A stretch of DNA of 64,000 nt, from positions 496,001 through 560,000 of the forward strand of contig NZ_SJZD01000001.1 of NCBI RefSeq assembly GCF_004959765.1. Reading direction: 5' to 3'. The DNA is from Flavobacterium sp. H122 (GTDB lineage: Bacteria; Bacteroidota; Bacteroidia; Flavobacteriales; Flavobacteriaceae). Position numbers and translations under genes: made by a program. The notes beneath the pieces are model-generated. The model was given only the letters and a program-made list of their open reading frames with translations, was not told the DNA's origin and did no database searches. Positions 16,570-24,758 of the stretch are shown here, piece after piece. Each line of letters begins with the position of its first letter. Position 1 is the stretch's first letter.

Positions 16570-17214
16570 ATGAACCTAAACAGTATCTTTCAATTTTTAG
16601 TACCAAAAGACACTAAATTCTTTCCTTTATTTGAACAAGCAAGCAGTACGCTTGTTGTTTTAGCAGAAACGTTACACGAAGCTGTTAATGCTCCTAAAGA
16701 AGAAAGAGACAGCTATTTTCAAAAAATTGAAGAATTAGAAAATAAAATTGAAGGAATAGCACACAAAACTCAATTAGAGTTAAGTAAAAACTTCATCACT
16801 CCGTTTGACAGAGAAGACATCAACGCATTAATCAAATCTATTGACAACGTAGCAGACAATATGCACGGTGCGGCAAGCAGAATGCGTTTATATCAGGTAG
16901 AAAAAATCACAAAGTCAATCCGTAAATTAACTGAAATTAACTTAGAAGCATGTCAATTAATTGACAAAGCAGTTAAAGAGTTAAAAGACTTAAAAAATCA
17001 CCAATCCATCAAAGGAATTTGTAAACGTATAAACAAATTGGAAAGTAAAGGTGATGTAGTTTTTGATAAAGCTGTTGCTGATATTTTTGAAAACGAATCT
17101 GATGCAATTAAAGTAATTAAGTATAAAGAAGTACTTTCTGCACTTGAAATGGCATCTGACAGATGTAAAGGCGTTTCAAACGTAATCGAACAAATATCAG
17201 TAAAACACTCTTAA
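16570..17214 (+). CDS. DUF47/PhoU-like phosphate transport accessory protein
   Basis: About 215 residues from ATG 16570 (ATG 16564 is also possible; a TTG frame opening at 16531 is rejected because it covers the promoter box). The protein is all-helical: FFPLFEQASSTLVVLAETL, KIEELENKIEGIAHKT, a TPFDREDINALIKSIDNVAD segment and a C-terminal helix MASDRCKGVSNVIEQI. This is the PhoU-like fold of DUF47 proteins, which accompany PiT transporters and probably control them. The PiT gene begins 22 bases downstream, so the pair forms an operon. Confidence 0.88.
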   Translation: MNLNSIFQFLVPKDTKFFPLFEQASSTLVVLAETLHEAVNAPKEERDSYFQKIEELENKIEGIAHKTQLELSKNFITPFDREDINALIKSIDNVADNMHGAASRMRLYQVEKITKSIRKLTEINLEACQLIDKAVKELKDLKNHQSIKGICKRINKLESKGDVVFDKAVADIFENESDAIKVIKYKEVLSALEMASDRCKGVSNVIEQISVKHS

Positions 17215-17236
17215 TTACCGTACTTCGGTTTAAATT

Positions 17237-18556
17237 ATGACTTTATTAATTATCATTATCATATTAGCCTTAATATTTGACTATATTAATGGTTTTCATG
17301 ATGCAGCAAACTCCATTGCAACCATTGTTGCAACTAAAGTTTTAACTCCGTTTCAGGCGGTATTATGGGCTGCATTTTTCAACTTTCTTGCCTATTGGGT
17401 TTTTGGTTTTGGTGTTGCTGATACAGTAGCAAAAACAGCTAAAACTTCAAGTATAGATTTAGTAGTAATCCTTGCAGGAATTATTGCGGCCATCATTTGG
17501 AATTTATTCACCTGGTGGAAAGGTATACCTTCTTCGTCATCACACACGTTGATTGGTGGATTTGCAGGAGCTGCTCTGGCACACGGTTTTTCTGGAAACG
17601 TAACGGATCCTGATCATTACGGGTTTGGTATTGTTAACTGGTTTAAAGCTGCCAAAGAAGGTGAATTGCTACCTAGCGGTGTTTTAGTCGTAATTGCATT
17701 TATTGCTCTTGCTCCGCTTGTAGGGATGCTGATTTCCTATTTAGTCTCGCTTTGGTTCATGTATTCTGCAAAGAAAAGCATCTATCCTAAAATTTTTACC
17801 GTAACATTTTTAGTGTCTACAGTTTGGTTTTTAGCAACTGTAATGAAAGGATACGATAAAATTAAAAAACCACGTTTTGAATCCCATTTCTGGAGTGTGG
17901 CTGCAGAGCCTGAAAACATCAAATGGCTATTGGTAGGATTTATCATTTTTGCTTTAGGAACTATATGTTTATTATTCAGCAGTTTTTCAGCAGGTAAAGC
18001 GGAAACCATACTTAAAAAAACACAGTTATTATCATCAGCTGCTTTCAGTTTAGGTCACGGTGGTAACGATTCACAAAAAGTAATGGGTATTATTGCTGCC
18101 GCTGTAGCTGTTTATATTAATACTTCCGGTATTGATGTATTGCAAATGCCTGAATGGTTACAGGTAGTACTGCCTAATGAAGAAAAAGGAATTAAAGCTC
18201 AAATGCCAGAATGGATCCCTTTAGCATGTTATACGGTGATTGGTCTGGGTACCTTAAGCGGTGGATGGAAAATCGTTAAAACAATGGGTTCTAAAATCAC
18301 TAAAGTTACAGCTTTTGAAGGTGTAGTAGCCGAATCAGCAGGTGCGTTGACATTATTTATCACTGAACACTTTAAAATTCCGGTATCAACTACACACACA
18401 ATCACTGGTTCAATCATAGGTGTAGGAGTTACAAAACGTGTATCGGCTGTAAGATGGGGAGTAACAGTAAACCTATTATGGGCATGGATTTTAACCATTC
18501 CGGTATCAGCTTTATTAGCTACAATAACTTATTTTATTTTAAGAATATTTTTATAA
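17237..18556 (+). CDS. PiT-type inorganic phosphate transporter
   Basis: 439 residues with about ten membrane helices. The two inverted-repeat PiT signatures are present: FDYINGFHDAANSIATIVAT near the N terminus and SLGHGGNDSQKVMGI in the second half, each with the conserved Asp and Asn of the phosphate and cation site. SSSSHTLIGGFAG and VSTTHTITGSIIG are the matching helix-hairpin motifs. It imports phosphate with Na+ or H+ across the inner membrane. DUF47 lies upstream; a terminator follows at 18579. Confidence 0.92.
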   Translation: MTLLIIIIILALIFDYINGFHDAANSIATIVATKVLTPFQAVLWAAFFNFLAYWVFGFGVADTVAKTAKTSSIDLVVILAGIIAAIIWNLFTWWKGIPSSSSHTLIGGFAGAALAHGFSGNVTDPDHYGFGIVNWFKAAKEGELLPSGVLVVIAFIALAPLVGMLISYLVSLWFMYSAKKSIYPKIFTVTFLVSTVWFLATVMKGYDKIKKPRFESHFWSVAAEPENIKWLLVGFIIFALGTICLLFSSFSAGKAETILKKTQLLSSAAFSLGHGGNDSQKVMGIIAAAVAVYINTSGIDVLQMPEWLQVVLPNEEKGIKAQMPEWIPLACYTVIGLGTLSGGWKIVKTMGSKITKVTAFEGVVAESAGALTLFITEHFKIPVSTTHTITGSIIGVGVTKRVSAVRWGVTVNLLWAWILTIPVSALLATITYFILRIFL

Positions 18557-18578
18557 CTACATATTCTTTCAAAAAAAC

Positions 18579-18605
18579 GAGACTACTGGTTAGTCTCTTT
18601 TTTTT
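18579..18605 (+). terminator. terminator after the PiT gene
   Basis: GAGACTA (18579-18585) and TAGTCTC (18591-18597) with a following run of T. It separates the DUF47-PiT pair from the porin gene, which may be partly read through. Confidence 0.8.
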
Positions 18606-18637
18606 AACCTTTTTAAAAAAACTTAACACAACACAAC

Positions 18638-19897
18638 ATGTTTTTTAAAATTAAATTAATCGCACTTACACTTTTTTTAAGTTGTAATTTAAGTGCACAA
18701 ACGGAAACAATAAAGAATGACTCTTTAAAAAAGAATCCTGAAGTTATTTCCAGTGAAAAAATTCAGAAACCAGAAACAATCGAAAAAGTAAAAAAATGGT
18801 TTGAAAATATTGCAATCAGAGGGTACGCTCAAGTTCGTTATAATAGATTACTTGAGACAAATCCCGATTTAGGCTGTGAGCAATGTGACAGATCATGGGG
18901 TAATAACGGTGGCCTTTTTATTCGTCGTGGCCGTCTTATCTTTTCCGGAAATGTTCATGAAAGAATATTTATATACATTCAACCGGATTTTGCCTCGTCT
19001 GCGGGAACAACAAATAATATTCTTCAATTAAGAGATGCGTATTTTGATATTGCTCTTGACACAGATAAAGAATACAGGTTCAGAATCGGTCAAAGTAAAG
19101 TACCCTACGGATTTGAAAATATGCAGTCATCTCAAAACAGACTTACATTAGATCGAAATGATGCCTTAAACAGTGCTGTTTCTAACGAACGTGATTTAGG
19201 AGTTTTCTTTTATTGGGCACCAAAATCCAAAAGAGATCTGTTTAAAAAACTAGTAGATGAAAACTTAAAAGGTTCCGGTGATTATGGTGTAGTTGGTCTG
19301 GGTGTATATAACGGACAAACAGCTAACCGCAGTGAAGCCAACAATGACCAGCATTTAGTTGCCCGTGTTTCTTATCCTTTCGAATTTAAAAACGGACAGG
19401 TACTTGAAACAGGTGTACAGGCATACAAAGGAAAATATGTTGTAGGTACAAAAACAGCAGGTGTTACCACTTTATTAGGTTCAGAGTACAAAGATGAAAG
19501 AATAGCTGCATCAATTACATTATATCCAAAACCTTTTGGTTTTCAAGCAGAATACAACATTGGTAAAGGTCCTCAATACAACAAAACAAACAATACTATT
19601 GAGGAAAAAAGCTTAAAAGGCGGTTATGTCCAAATATTTTACAGTTTAAAAATAGACAAGCAGCAATTTTTTCCTTTCATAAAATATCAATCTTATCAAG
19701 GTGGTAAAAAACATGAGCTTGATGCGAGAAGCTACGATGTTAAAGATTTAGAAATCGGTATTGAATGGCAGCCGTTTAAAAACTTTGAATTAGTTGCCGA
19801 CTACACTATATCCAACAGAAGATACGAAGATGCTGTACTGACCGATAATCATCAAAAAGGCAGTTTACTGAGATTACAGGCTCAGGTTAATTTTTAA
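18638..19897 (+). CDS. phosphate-selective-porin-like outer membrane protein (OprO/OprP type)
   Basis: 419 residues with a signal peptide ending NLSAQ. The mature protein begins with a Lys/Glu-rich linker, then a barrel with the family features NNGGLFIRRGRLIFSGNVHE, FIYIQPDFAS, YRFRIGQSKVPYGFENMQSS and LRDAYFDIALD. OprO/OprP porins carry phosphate or other anions across the outer membrane. Its place directly after DUF47 and PiT supports a role in phosphate entry, which is inference from context. The barrel ends in LRLQAQVNF with a terminal Phe, as expected for outer-membrane insertion. Confidence 0.88.
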   Translation: MFFKIKLIALTLFLSCNLSAQTETIKNDSLKKNPEVISSEKIQKPETIEKVKKWFENIAIRGYAQVRYNRLLETNPDLGCEQCDRSWGNNGGLFIRRGRLIFSGNVHERIFIYIQPDFASSAGTTNNILQLRDAYFDIALDTDKEYRFRIGQSKVPYGFENMQSSQNRLTLDRNDALNSAVSNERDLGVFFYWAPKSKRDLFKKLVDENLKGSGDYGVVGLGVYNGQTANRSEANNDQHLVARVSYPFEFKNGQVLETGVQAYKGKYVVGTKTAGVTTLLGSEYKDERIAASITLYPKPFGFQAEYNIGKGPQYNKTNNTIEEKSLKGGYVQIFYSLKIDKQQFFPFIKYQSYQGGKKHELDARSYDVKDLEIGIEWQPFKNFELVADYTISNRRYEDAVLTDNHQKGSLLRLQAQVNF

Positions 19898-19910
19898 AAT
19901 TATAAGTATA

Positions 19911-19944
19911 AAAAAGAGAGAAGCAAAACTTCTCTCTTTTTTTA
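19911..19944. terminator. bidirectional terminator
   Basis: AAAAAGAGAGAAG (19911-19923) and CTTCTCTCTTTTT (19929-19941) form a perfect 13-bp stem with a 5-base loop between the convergent porin and rhodanese genes. Confidence 0.85.
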
Positions 19945-20265
19945 TTTTAATTCATCTACAGGCCCATCCCATTCAGAAAAACCACCCATAAGATTGTACG
20001 TTGTACTAAAACCCATCTGACTCATAATATGGCAAGCCTGAGCGCTGCGGCCACCAGCTTTGCAATACACATAATAGTTTTTCGATTTATCCAGTTCATC
20101 AACCTGATAAACAAAACCCTGTCCTTTGTAAATATCTATATTAATAGCTCCGGGAATCACACCGTCCAAACATTCGTCAGCAGTGCGGACATCTAAAACA
20201 ACAGCATTTTCATCTTCCTGAAGTTTAGCCCACCAATCTTCTTGTGTTAAGTTCATAGTATTCAT
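19942..20265 (-). CDS. single-domain rhodanese-like protein
   Basis: 107 residues forming one rhodanese domain. Key parts are VVLDVRTADECLDGVIPGAI and the active-site loop VYCKAGGRSAQAC, in which the first Cys would carry persulfide sulfur. No signal peptide, so cytoplasmic. It is the last gene of a three-gene minus-strand operon with two thiol-redox proteins, which suggests sulfur or disulfide handling. The partner is unknown. Confidence 0.87.
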   Translation of the reverse strand: MNTMNLTQEDWWAKLQEDENAVVLDVRTADECLDGVIPGAINIDIYKGQGFVYQVDELDKSKNYYVYCKAGGRSAQACHIMSQMGFSTTYNLMGGFSEWDGPVDELK

Positions 20266-20283
20266 AATTAGTACTCAAAAATA

Positions 20284-20898
20284 CTATGCTTTTATGGAAC
20301 ATCCAATAGCCTTAGTCGTTTTAATTTCAATCTCTTTGGATTCTAAAAGTGCATTTACAGCATTTTCCACATATTTTGTTTTAACTGCAGAAGCATCGTT
20401 GTAATTATCGTCAATTGCTCCAATGTATTTTACTACATTGCCTTCAGCTGTTTTTTGCAACAGAAACACATGAGGTGTTTTAGTGGCACCGTATTGCGGG
20501 TAAATCTTCTGACCTTCATCAAATAAATACGGAAAAGTAAAGTTCTTTTCTTTTGCTCTCACTTTCATTTCATCAAAACTGTCTTTAGGCTGTACCGAAG
20601 GATTGTTTGGATTGATAGCAATTACCGGATAGCCTAGTTTTTTGCACTTCTTATCCAAAGCAATAATCCGGTCTTCATAAGCCACAGCAAAAGGGCAATG
20701 ATTACAGGTAAACACGACAATAAATCCTTTGGCATCTTTATAATCTTTTAAAGACACACTTTTACCATCAATGTTTTTAAGACTAAAATCAGTTGCGGTA
20801 TCGCCAACCTGATAACCGCCTGTGTTACTTTTGTTTACTGAAAAAGCACTTAATACAAGTACAATTAAAACGACTGCAAAGTTTCTGATTGATTTCAT
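20284..20898 (-). CDS. exported redoxin/thioredoxin-like protein
   Basis: 204 residues. An N-terminal helix of about 20 residues acts as a signal peptide or anchor, then a redoxin fold: GDTATDFSLKNIDGKSVSL, the strand FIVVFTCNHCPFAVAYEDR with a CxxC (Cys-Asn-His-Cys) near residue 63, and YPVIAINPNNP. The CNHCPF motif marks a family of peroxiredoxin-like proteins widespread in Bacteroidetes. The actual substrate is unknown. It follows the TlpA-like gene by 12 bases and precedes rhodanese by 18. Confidence 0.82.
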   Translation of the reverse strand: MKSIRNFAVVLIVLVLSAFSVNKSNTGGYQVGDTATDFSLKNIDGKSVSLKDYKDAKGFIVVFTCNHCPFAVAYEDRIIALDKKCKKLGYPVIAINPNNPSVQPKDSFDEMKVRAKEKNFTFPYLFDEGQKIYPQYGATKTPHVFLLQKTAEGNVVKYIGAIDDNYNDASAVKTKYVENAVNALLESKEIEIKTTKAIGCSIKA

Positions 20899-20910
20899 AA
20901 TTAATTTTTA

Positions 20911-21429
20911 TTATTGAATAAAGGATTGAACTTCTTTTTCTAATTCTTCATAAGTAAAGGATTGCTCATAAAATTTTCTGTTTTTAGCATTGTAGATAAC
21001 CGTTGCCGGAATGGCGCCTGACCAATTTTTGTCAACTTTCTCTATCCAGGCATTAGCATCTGGATCATTTAAATGCACAACTACCGATTTAAGTTTTTTC
21101 TTTTCTATAAATGGTAATAAACCTGTTCCAATTTTTTGAGGCATATCCAAACTCACTAAAATTACTTCTACATTTTTGTCTTTAAAATTGTTGTTAAGAC
21201 TTTCAAAATAAGGCAATTCTTTTACACAAGGCAAACACCAGGTTGCCCAAAAGTTTATGACATAAGTCTTTTCGTCATATCTATTCAAATATTTTTCAAA
21301 GGATTTAAAATCATACGATTTCACCTCTATTCCATTAGAACTAAACAACTTATATGAATCGGTATTTACAATTCCGTTTTGAGCTAAAGCAGAAAAACAA
21401 CCGAAAAGAAATACAAAGAAGATCTTCAT
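20911..21429 (-). CDS. TlpA-like periplasmic thiol oxidoreductase
   Basis: 172 residues. A signal peptide ending ALAQ is followed by a thioredoxin fold with VINFWATWCLPCVKELPYFE, CxxC near residues 64-67, and the cis-Pro region GAIPATVIYN. TlpA/ResA-like proteins reduce or exchange disulfides in the periplasm, for example in cytochrome c assembly. It is the first gene of the three-gene redox operon. The sequence CLPC differs from the CGPC of the second TlpA-like protein at 53780. Confidence 0.85.
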   Translation of the reverse strand: MKIFFVFLFGCFSALAQNGIVNTDSYKLFSSNGIEVKSYDFKSFEKYLNRYDEKTYVINFWATWCLPCVKELPYFESLNNNFKDKNVEVILVSLDMPQKIGTGLLPFIEKKKLKSVVVHLNDPDANAWIEKVDKNWSGAIPATVIYNAKNRKFYEQSFTYEELEKEVQSFIQ

Positions 21430-21501
21430 AATTAACCATTTAGAATCCCGAATTTACTCAATATTAAAATCAGCTCTAAAAACATTAACAAAAAATTAAT
21501 A

Positions 21502-21553
21502 TACATTTGTATATACAAATAAAATATTTATACATACATTTGTACCTACAAAT
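21502..21553 (+). promoter_or_regulatory. twin palindromic operator overlapping two -7 boxes
   Basis: ATTTGTATATACAAAT at 21505-21520 is a perfect 16-bp palindrome, and ATTTGTACCTACAAAT at 21538-21553 a near-perfect second copy with centres 33 bases apart (three helical turns). TACATTTG at 21502-21509 and 21535-21542 each fit the -7 box and overlap a palindrome. MarR binding here would block the promoter of its own operon. The 33-base phasing puts both sites on the same DNA face. Confidence 0.75.
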
Positions 21554-21564
21554 TTCGATGGGAA

Positions 21565-22017
21565 ATGAAAATTGAAGACGAAATAAAAAGTACTGTAGAG
21601 TTGACTATGGCAAAAAAGGTTTTGTTAAACTTAACGTTTACCAGAAATGTGGTGGGCGATAGTTTTTTAGAAATCGTAAAACCTTATGATATTTCAGGTG
21701 AACAGTATAACGTATTAAGAATTTTACGCGGGCAAAAAGGAAAACCGGCTAATATGGCTTGTATTCAGGAACGTATGCTTGCCAAAACCAGCAATACAAC
21801 CCGATTGGTTGATAAATTATTGGTAAAGGATTTAGTTGTTCGTAAAGTCTGTCCTGAAAACCGCCGTAAAATGGAAATTACAATTACTGAAAAAGGCTTG
21901 AAAATTTTAGAGGAGCTGGATCCTATTCTTATTGAACATGAGAATAGGTTTGCAGAAAAACTTACTACAGCAGAATTGGAACAATTTAATTATTTATTAG
22001 AAAAGTACAGAAGTTAA
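21565..22017 (+). CDS. MarR family transcriptional regulator
   Basis: 150 residues with a winged helix: NVLRILRGQKGKPANMACIQ leads to the recognition helix AKTSNTTRLVDKLLVKDLVV, and the wing is KVCPENRRKMEITITEKG. MarR dimers bind palindromes and usually release DNA on meeting phenolics or oxidants. Two matching palindromes lie just upstream, so it probably represses its own operon. The nitroreductase gene begins 4 bases after the stop. The signal sensed is unknown. Confidence 0.9.
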   Translation: MKIEDEIKSTVELTMAKKVLLNLTFTRNVVGDSFLEIVKPYDISGEQYNVLRILRGQKGKPANMACIQERMLAKTSNTTRLVDKLLVKDLVVRKVCPENRRKMEITITEKGLKILEELDPILIEHENRFAEKLTTAELEQFNYLLEKYRS

Positions 22018-22021
22018 AACA

Positions 22022-22654
22022 ATGAGTAAATTTATAGAACAGCAGAACTGGCGTTATGCCACTAAAAAATTTGATGCCACTAAAAAAATAACAGCAGAAG
22101 ATTTAGAAATTTTAAAAGAAGCAATCCGTTTGAGTACATCTTCATATGGTTTACAGCCTTATAAAGTTTTCATAATTGAAAATCCGGAAATACGCGAGCA
22201 ATTAAAACCCGCATCATGGAATCAATCACAAATTGTAGAAGCTTCACATTTAATCGTTTTTGCCAATTATACTAATTTGAACGAAACTGTCGTTGACAAG
22301 TACATCAGCAGAATTAGTAAAACCAGAGAAATTGCTGAAGAAAACTTAAAAGGGTATGGCGATTTCATGAAATCAAAAATTTTAGGTTTAACATCAGAGC
22401 AGCAAGCGGTATGGACTTCAAAGCAAACGTATTTAGCATTAGGCAATTTATTGAATGCCGCAGCTGAATTAGAAATTGATGTTACACCCATGGAAGGTTT
22501 TGAACCGGAAAAATACAATGAGATCTTAAAACTTTCGGAACAAAATTTGAATGCTTCATTAGTAGCTACTGTTGGTTATCGTCATGAAGAAGATGCTAAC
22601 CAGCATGTTAAAAAAGTAAGAAAATCAAAAGAAGAATTATTTATTACATTATAA
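22022..22654 (+). CDS. NAD(P)H-dependent nitroreductase family oxidoreductase
   Basis: 210 residues of the FMN nitroreductase fold. WRYATKKFDATKKI is the N-terminal FMN phosphate site of NfsB-like enzymes, STSSYGLQPYKVFIIENPE the substrate-side loop, and the segment ending KQTYLALGNLLNAAAELEID the central helix. Such enzymes reduce quinones or nitroaromatics using NAD(P)H. Cytoplasmic. Its place in a MarR operon fits an inducible detoxification role. The substrate cannot be read. Confidence 0.88.
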   Translation: MSKFIEQQNWRYATKKFDATKKITAEDLEILKEAIRLSTSSYGLQPYKVFIIENPEIREQLKPASWNQSQIVEASHLIVFANYTNLNETVVDKYISRISKTREIAEENLKGYGDFMKSKILGLTSEQQAVWTSKQTYLALGNLLNAAAELEIDVTPMEGFEPEKYNEILKLSEQNLNASLVATVGYRHEEDANQHVKKVRKSKEELFITL

Positions 22655-22679
22655 ACTTAATTATTTAAATCAATTAAAA

Positions 22680-23246
22680 ATGAGAAACTTAAAATCAATC
22701 GCATTAGCATTAGTACTTGCACTAGGAACATTAACAGCTACAGCACAAACTTCAAAAAAAGTAGACGCTTCAAAAAGTAAAGTACTTTGGTTAGCTAAAA
22801 AAGTTGGAGGTCAGCACAATGGTGATATCAAATTAAAAGAAGGGGCTTTAATCTTCAAAGGGAAAGAATTAAAAGGTGGTAACTTTACTGTAGATATGAC
22901 ATCAATCAACACTACTGATTTACAAGGTGAATGGAAAGGTAAATTAGACGGCCACTTAAAAAATGATGACTTCTTTGCAGTAGAAAAATTCCCGACTTCA
23001 ACTTTAGTATTCAAAAAAATCGGTAAAAAATCTGCTAATACTTATGCAGTTGAAGCTGACTTAACTATCAAAGGAATTACAAACCCTATTACTTTTGATA
23101 TCGTTGCTAACAAAGGTGTTGCTAATGCTACACTTATGGTTGACAGAACTAAATATGATGTAAAATATGGTTCTAAAAATTTTGGTGCTTTAGCAGACAA
23201 AGCTATTGATGACGAATTTGAATTAAAAGTTCAATTGAAATACTAA
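22680..23246 (+). CDS. exported YceI family lipid-binding protein
   Basis: 188 residues with a signal peptide ending TATAQ. The mature YceI barrel shows SKVLWLAKKVGGQHNGDIKL, the Asp-rich segment DGHLKNDDFFAVEKFPTSTL and ITFDIVANKG. YceI proteins form a lipocalin-like barrel that binds isoprenoid quinones or polyprenyl chains in the periplasm. With the nitroreductase next door, a quinone-related stress role is plausible. It is the last gene of the MarR operon, followed by a terminator at 23274. Confidence 0.9.
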   Translation: MRNLKSIALALVLALGTLTATAQTSKKVDASKSKVLWLAKKVGGQHNGDIKLKEGALIFKGKELKGGNFTVDMTSINTTDLQGEWKGKLDGHLKNDDFFAVEKFPTSTLVFKKIGKKSANTYAVEADLTIKGITNPITFDIVANKGVANATLMVDRTKYDVKYGSKNFGALADKAIDDEFELKVQLKY

Positions 23247-23273
23247 TTAATAAGCAATTCTCCATTGTTTGTT

Positions 23274-23305
23274 AAAAGGACTCTATTAGATAGAGTCCTT
23301 TTTAT
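23274..23305 (+). terminator. terminator of the MarR operon
   Basis: AAAAGGACTCTAT (23274-23286) and ATAGAGTCCTTTT (23290-23302) form a perfect 13-bp stem with a 3-base loop, then a T-run. Confidence 0.88.
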
Positions 23306-23422
23306 TTTTAATTAGATTGAATATATATTTAAAATTATCAAAAAGTTAATTAATTCATTTTAAGATATTTATAAATAATTTGTAGTATTTTTATTACAAT
23401 ATTAATTTTAACCTATTAAAAA

Positions 23423-24370
23423 ATGAAAACAAAATTTGTAAATGCCTTTAAGGCTTTATTAGTGCTTTCAGCTCTAGTACTAAACAGTTGTCAGGAAGAC
23501 AGCATCGAAAAGGCACAGGAAAATTCAATGGAACAAAATTCTATTGAAAGTTTAAAACAGGAATTAGTGCCAGCTTCTTCTCAAGAATTACCTCAAACAG
23601 TTCAAAATCAAATTAATCTTTCTAAAGCTAATCTTTCTAAACATCTGAACGATGATTTACAGATTGAAAAAATGATTGTTTTGGGTAAGGTTTCAACAGA
23701 CAAAGGAATTACCATGGCACAAAATGTGGTATCAAATGAAGAAAGCACTGTAGCTTTTGGAAATATCAAAGACTCAAAGTCTGTTGTTGTGGCAAAAATG
23801 AAAAATTTATATTCAGGTGAAACATTAAGATCTACTCAAAATAACATCAAAGAAATAGCGTCTAAAGAAATGCAGTTGGAAGACAACTTGCTTGAAATAA
23901 CGTGGATAAATAAAGGTCAAAAATTCAAAACAATATGCTGTTACAGAAACTCAGGAATTGTTTGGGATAATGTTCTTAGTGGATTAATAATGTTAGATGC
24001 TGAGGGAAAAACGGAAACTTCTGATAATATACAAGCAAAAGTTTATTCGAAATGGTACAAGCAATGGTGGACGGCTTCTTGGCTTTGGGGTTCAGATCGA
24101 GGAGAAATTGGTTACCAGATAACAATATACTATTCAGGTACTACAGTATCAAATACAGATGTTAGTGATTGGGGATACATGTCTTTAGGTTCTGCTAGAA
24201 GCGAAAGTAAAGTAACTAAAGAAACAGGAAGTTATGGTCAATGCAGATACGCTTTAGGGTTATGCACGCCAACAGGTTCGTTAAGTTTTAATTCTACCAA
24301 TTTTTCAGTATCTTTTTCAGGACTTGGAAGCAATATTGTAAGTAACGGTTACAAATCACTTTATCCTTGA
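23423..24370 (+). CDS. secreted lipoprotein, unknown function
   Basis: 315 residues. The N terminus (FKALLVLSALVLNSCQED) is a lipoprotein signal with the lipid-modified Cys near residue 23, followed by acidic residues. The linker to about residue 60 is Gln- and Ser-rich. A middle region of mixed strands follows. The C-terminal 110 residues (KWYKQWWTASWLWGSDRGEI and later SESKVTKETGSYGQCRYAL) look beta-rich, with a Cys pair in QCRYALGLCTP that may form a disulfide. No family recognised. Monocistronic, bounded by terminators on both sides. Confidence 0.6.
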   Translation: MKTKFVNAFKALLVLSALVLNSCQEDSIEKAQENSMEQNSIESLKQELVPASSQELPQTVQNQINLSKANLSKHLNDDLQIEKMIVLGKVSTDKGITMAQNVVSNEESTVAFGNIKDSKSVVVAKMKNLYSGETLRSTQNNIKEIASKEMQLEDNLLEITWINKGQKFKTICCYRNSGIVWDNVLSGLIMLDAEGKTETSDNIQAKVYSKWYKQWWTASWLWGSDRGEIGYQITIYYSGTTVSNTDVSDWGYMSLGSARSESKVTKETGSYGQCRYALGLCTPTGSLSFNSTNFSVSFSGLGSNIVSNGYKSLYP

Positions 24371-24389
24371 TTTTAAACAAAAAAATGTC

Positions 24390-24423
24390 AACTCCTGTTT
24401 TTAAAAAAGAACAGGGGTTTTTA
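24390..24423 (+). terminator. terminator after the lipoprotein gene
   Basis: AACTCCTGTTTTT and GAACAGGGGTTTTT pair with G-T wobble and end in a T-run, upstream of the trp promoter. Confidence 0.6.
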
Positions 24424-24545
24424 TAAAAAGTAGCTTTTATCCCATTATCGAAAGGACTGACTACTTTACATCATTAAAAAAACGCACAACACAAAAAAAT
24501 ATTTTTTCCCCTTTTATTTCAATTGAAAATTTTACTACTAAAAAA

Positions 24546-24578
24546 TTTGTTTAATTAAAAAAACATTCTATACATTTG
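24546..24578 (+). promoter_or_regulatory. trp operon promoter
   Basis: TTTG (24546-24549) and TACATTTG (24571-24578) fit the Bacteroidetes -33/-7 promoter with a 21-base spacer. It lies 23 bases before the leader peptide start. Nothing else is visible in 24424-24601. Confidence 0.75.
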
Positions 24579-24601
24579 CATTATACAATTACAAAAAGAA
24601 A

Positions 24602-24658
24602 ATGAACAACATTTTAAACAATACTTGGTGGTGGAACAACTTACGTCAAACGTCGTGA
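24602..24658 (+). CDS. trpL: trp operon leader peptide
   Basis: An 18-residue ORF reading MNNILNNTWWWNNLRQTS, with three consecutive Trp codons at 24626-24634. It sits between the promoter and a terminator directly ahead of trpE, so it acts as a sensor rather than a working protein. Ribosomes that stall at the Trp codons when charged tRNA-Trp is scarce would prevent termination downstream. The GTCGTGA at its stop codon complements TCACGAC in the terminator. Confidence 0.9.
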   Translation: MNNILNNTWWWNNLRQTS

Positions 24659-24699
24659 GCGGTACCAGCTATGTAGTAGTTTAAACAAAATATATACTC

Positions 24700-24733
24700 A
24701 AAGGGCTTGTCAATCACGACAAGCCCTTTTTTA
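24700..24733 (+). terminator. trp attenuator terminator
   Basis: AAGGGCTTGTC (24701-24711) and GACAAGCCCTT (24718-24728) form a perfect 11-bp stem with a 6-base loop and T-run. TCACGAC at 24714-24720, covering the loop and the first bases of the right arm, is a 7-nt complement of GTCGTGA at 24652-24658. That pairing would disrupt the terminator. Confidence 0.88.
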
Positions 24734-24758
24734 TTGTCCAAAATTGAAATTTGAAAAA

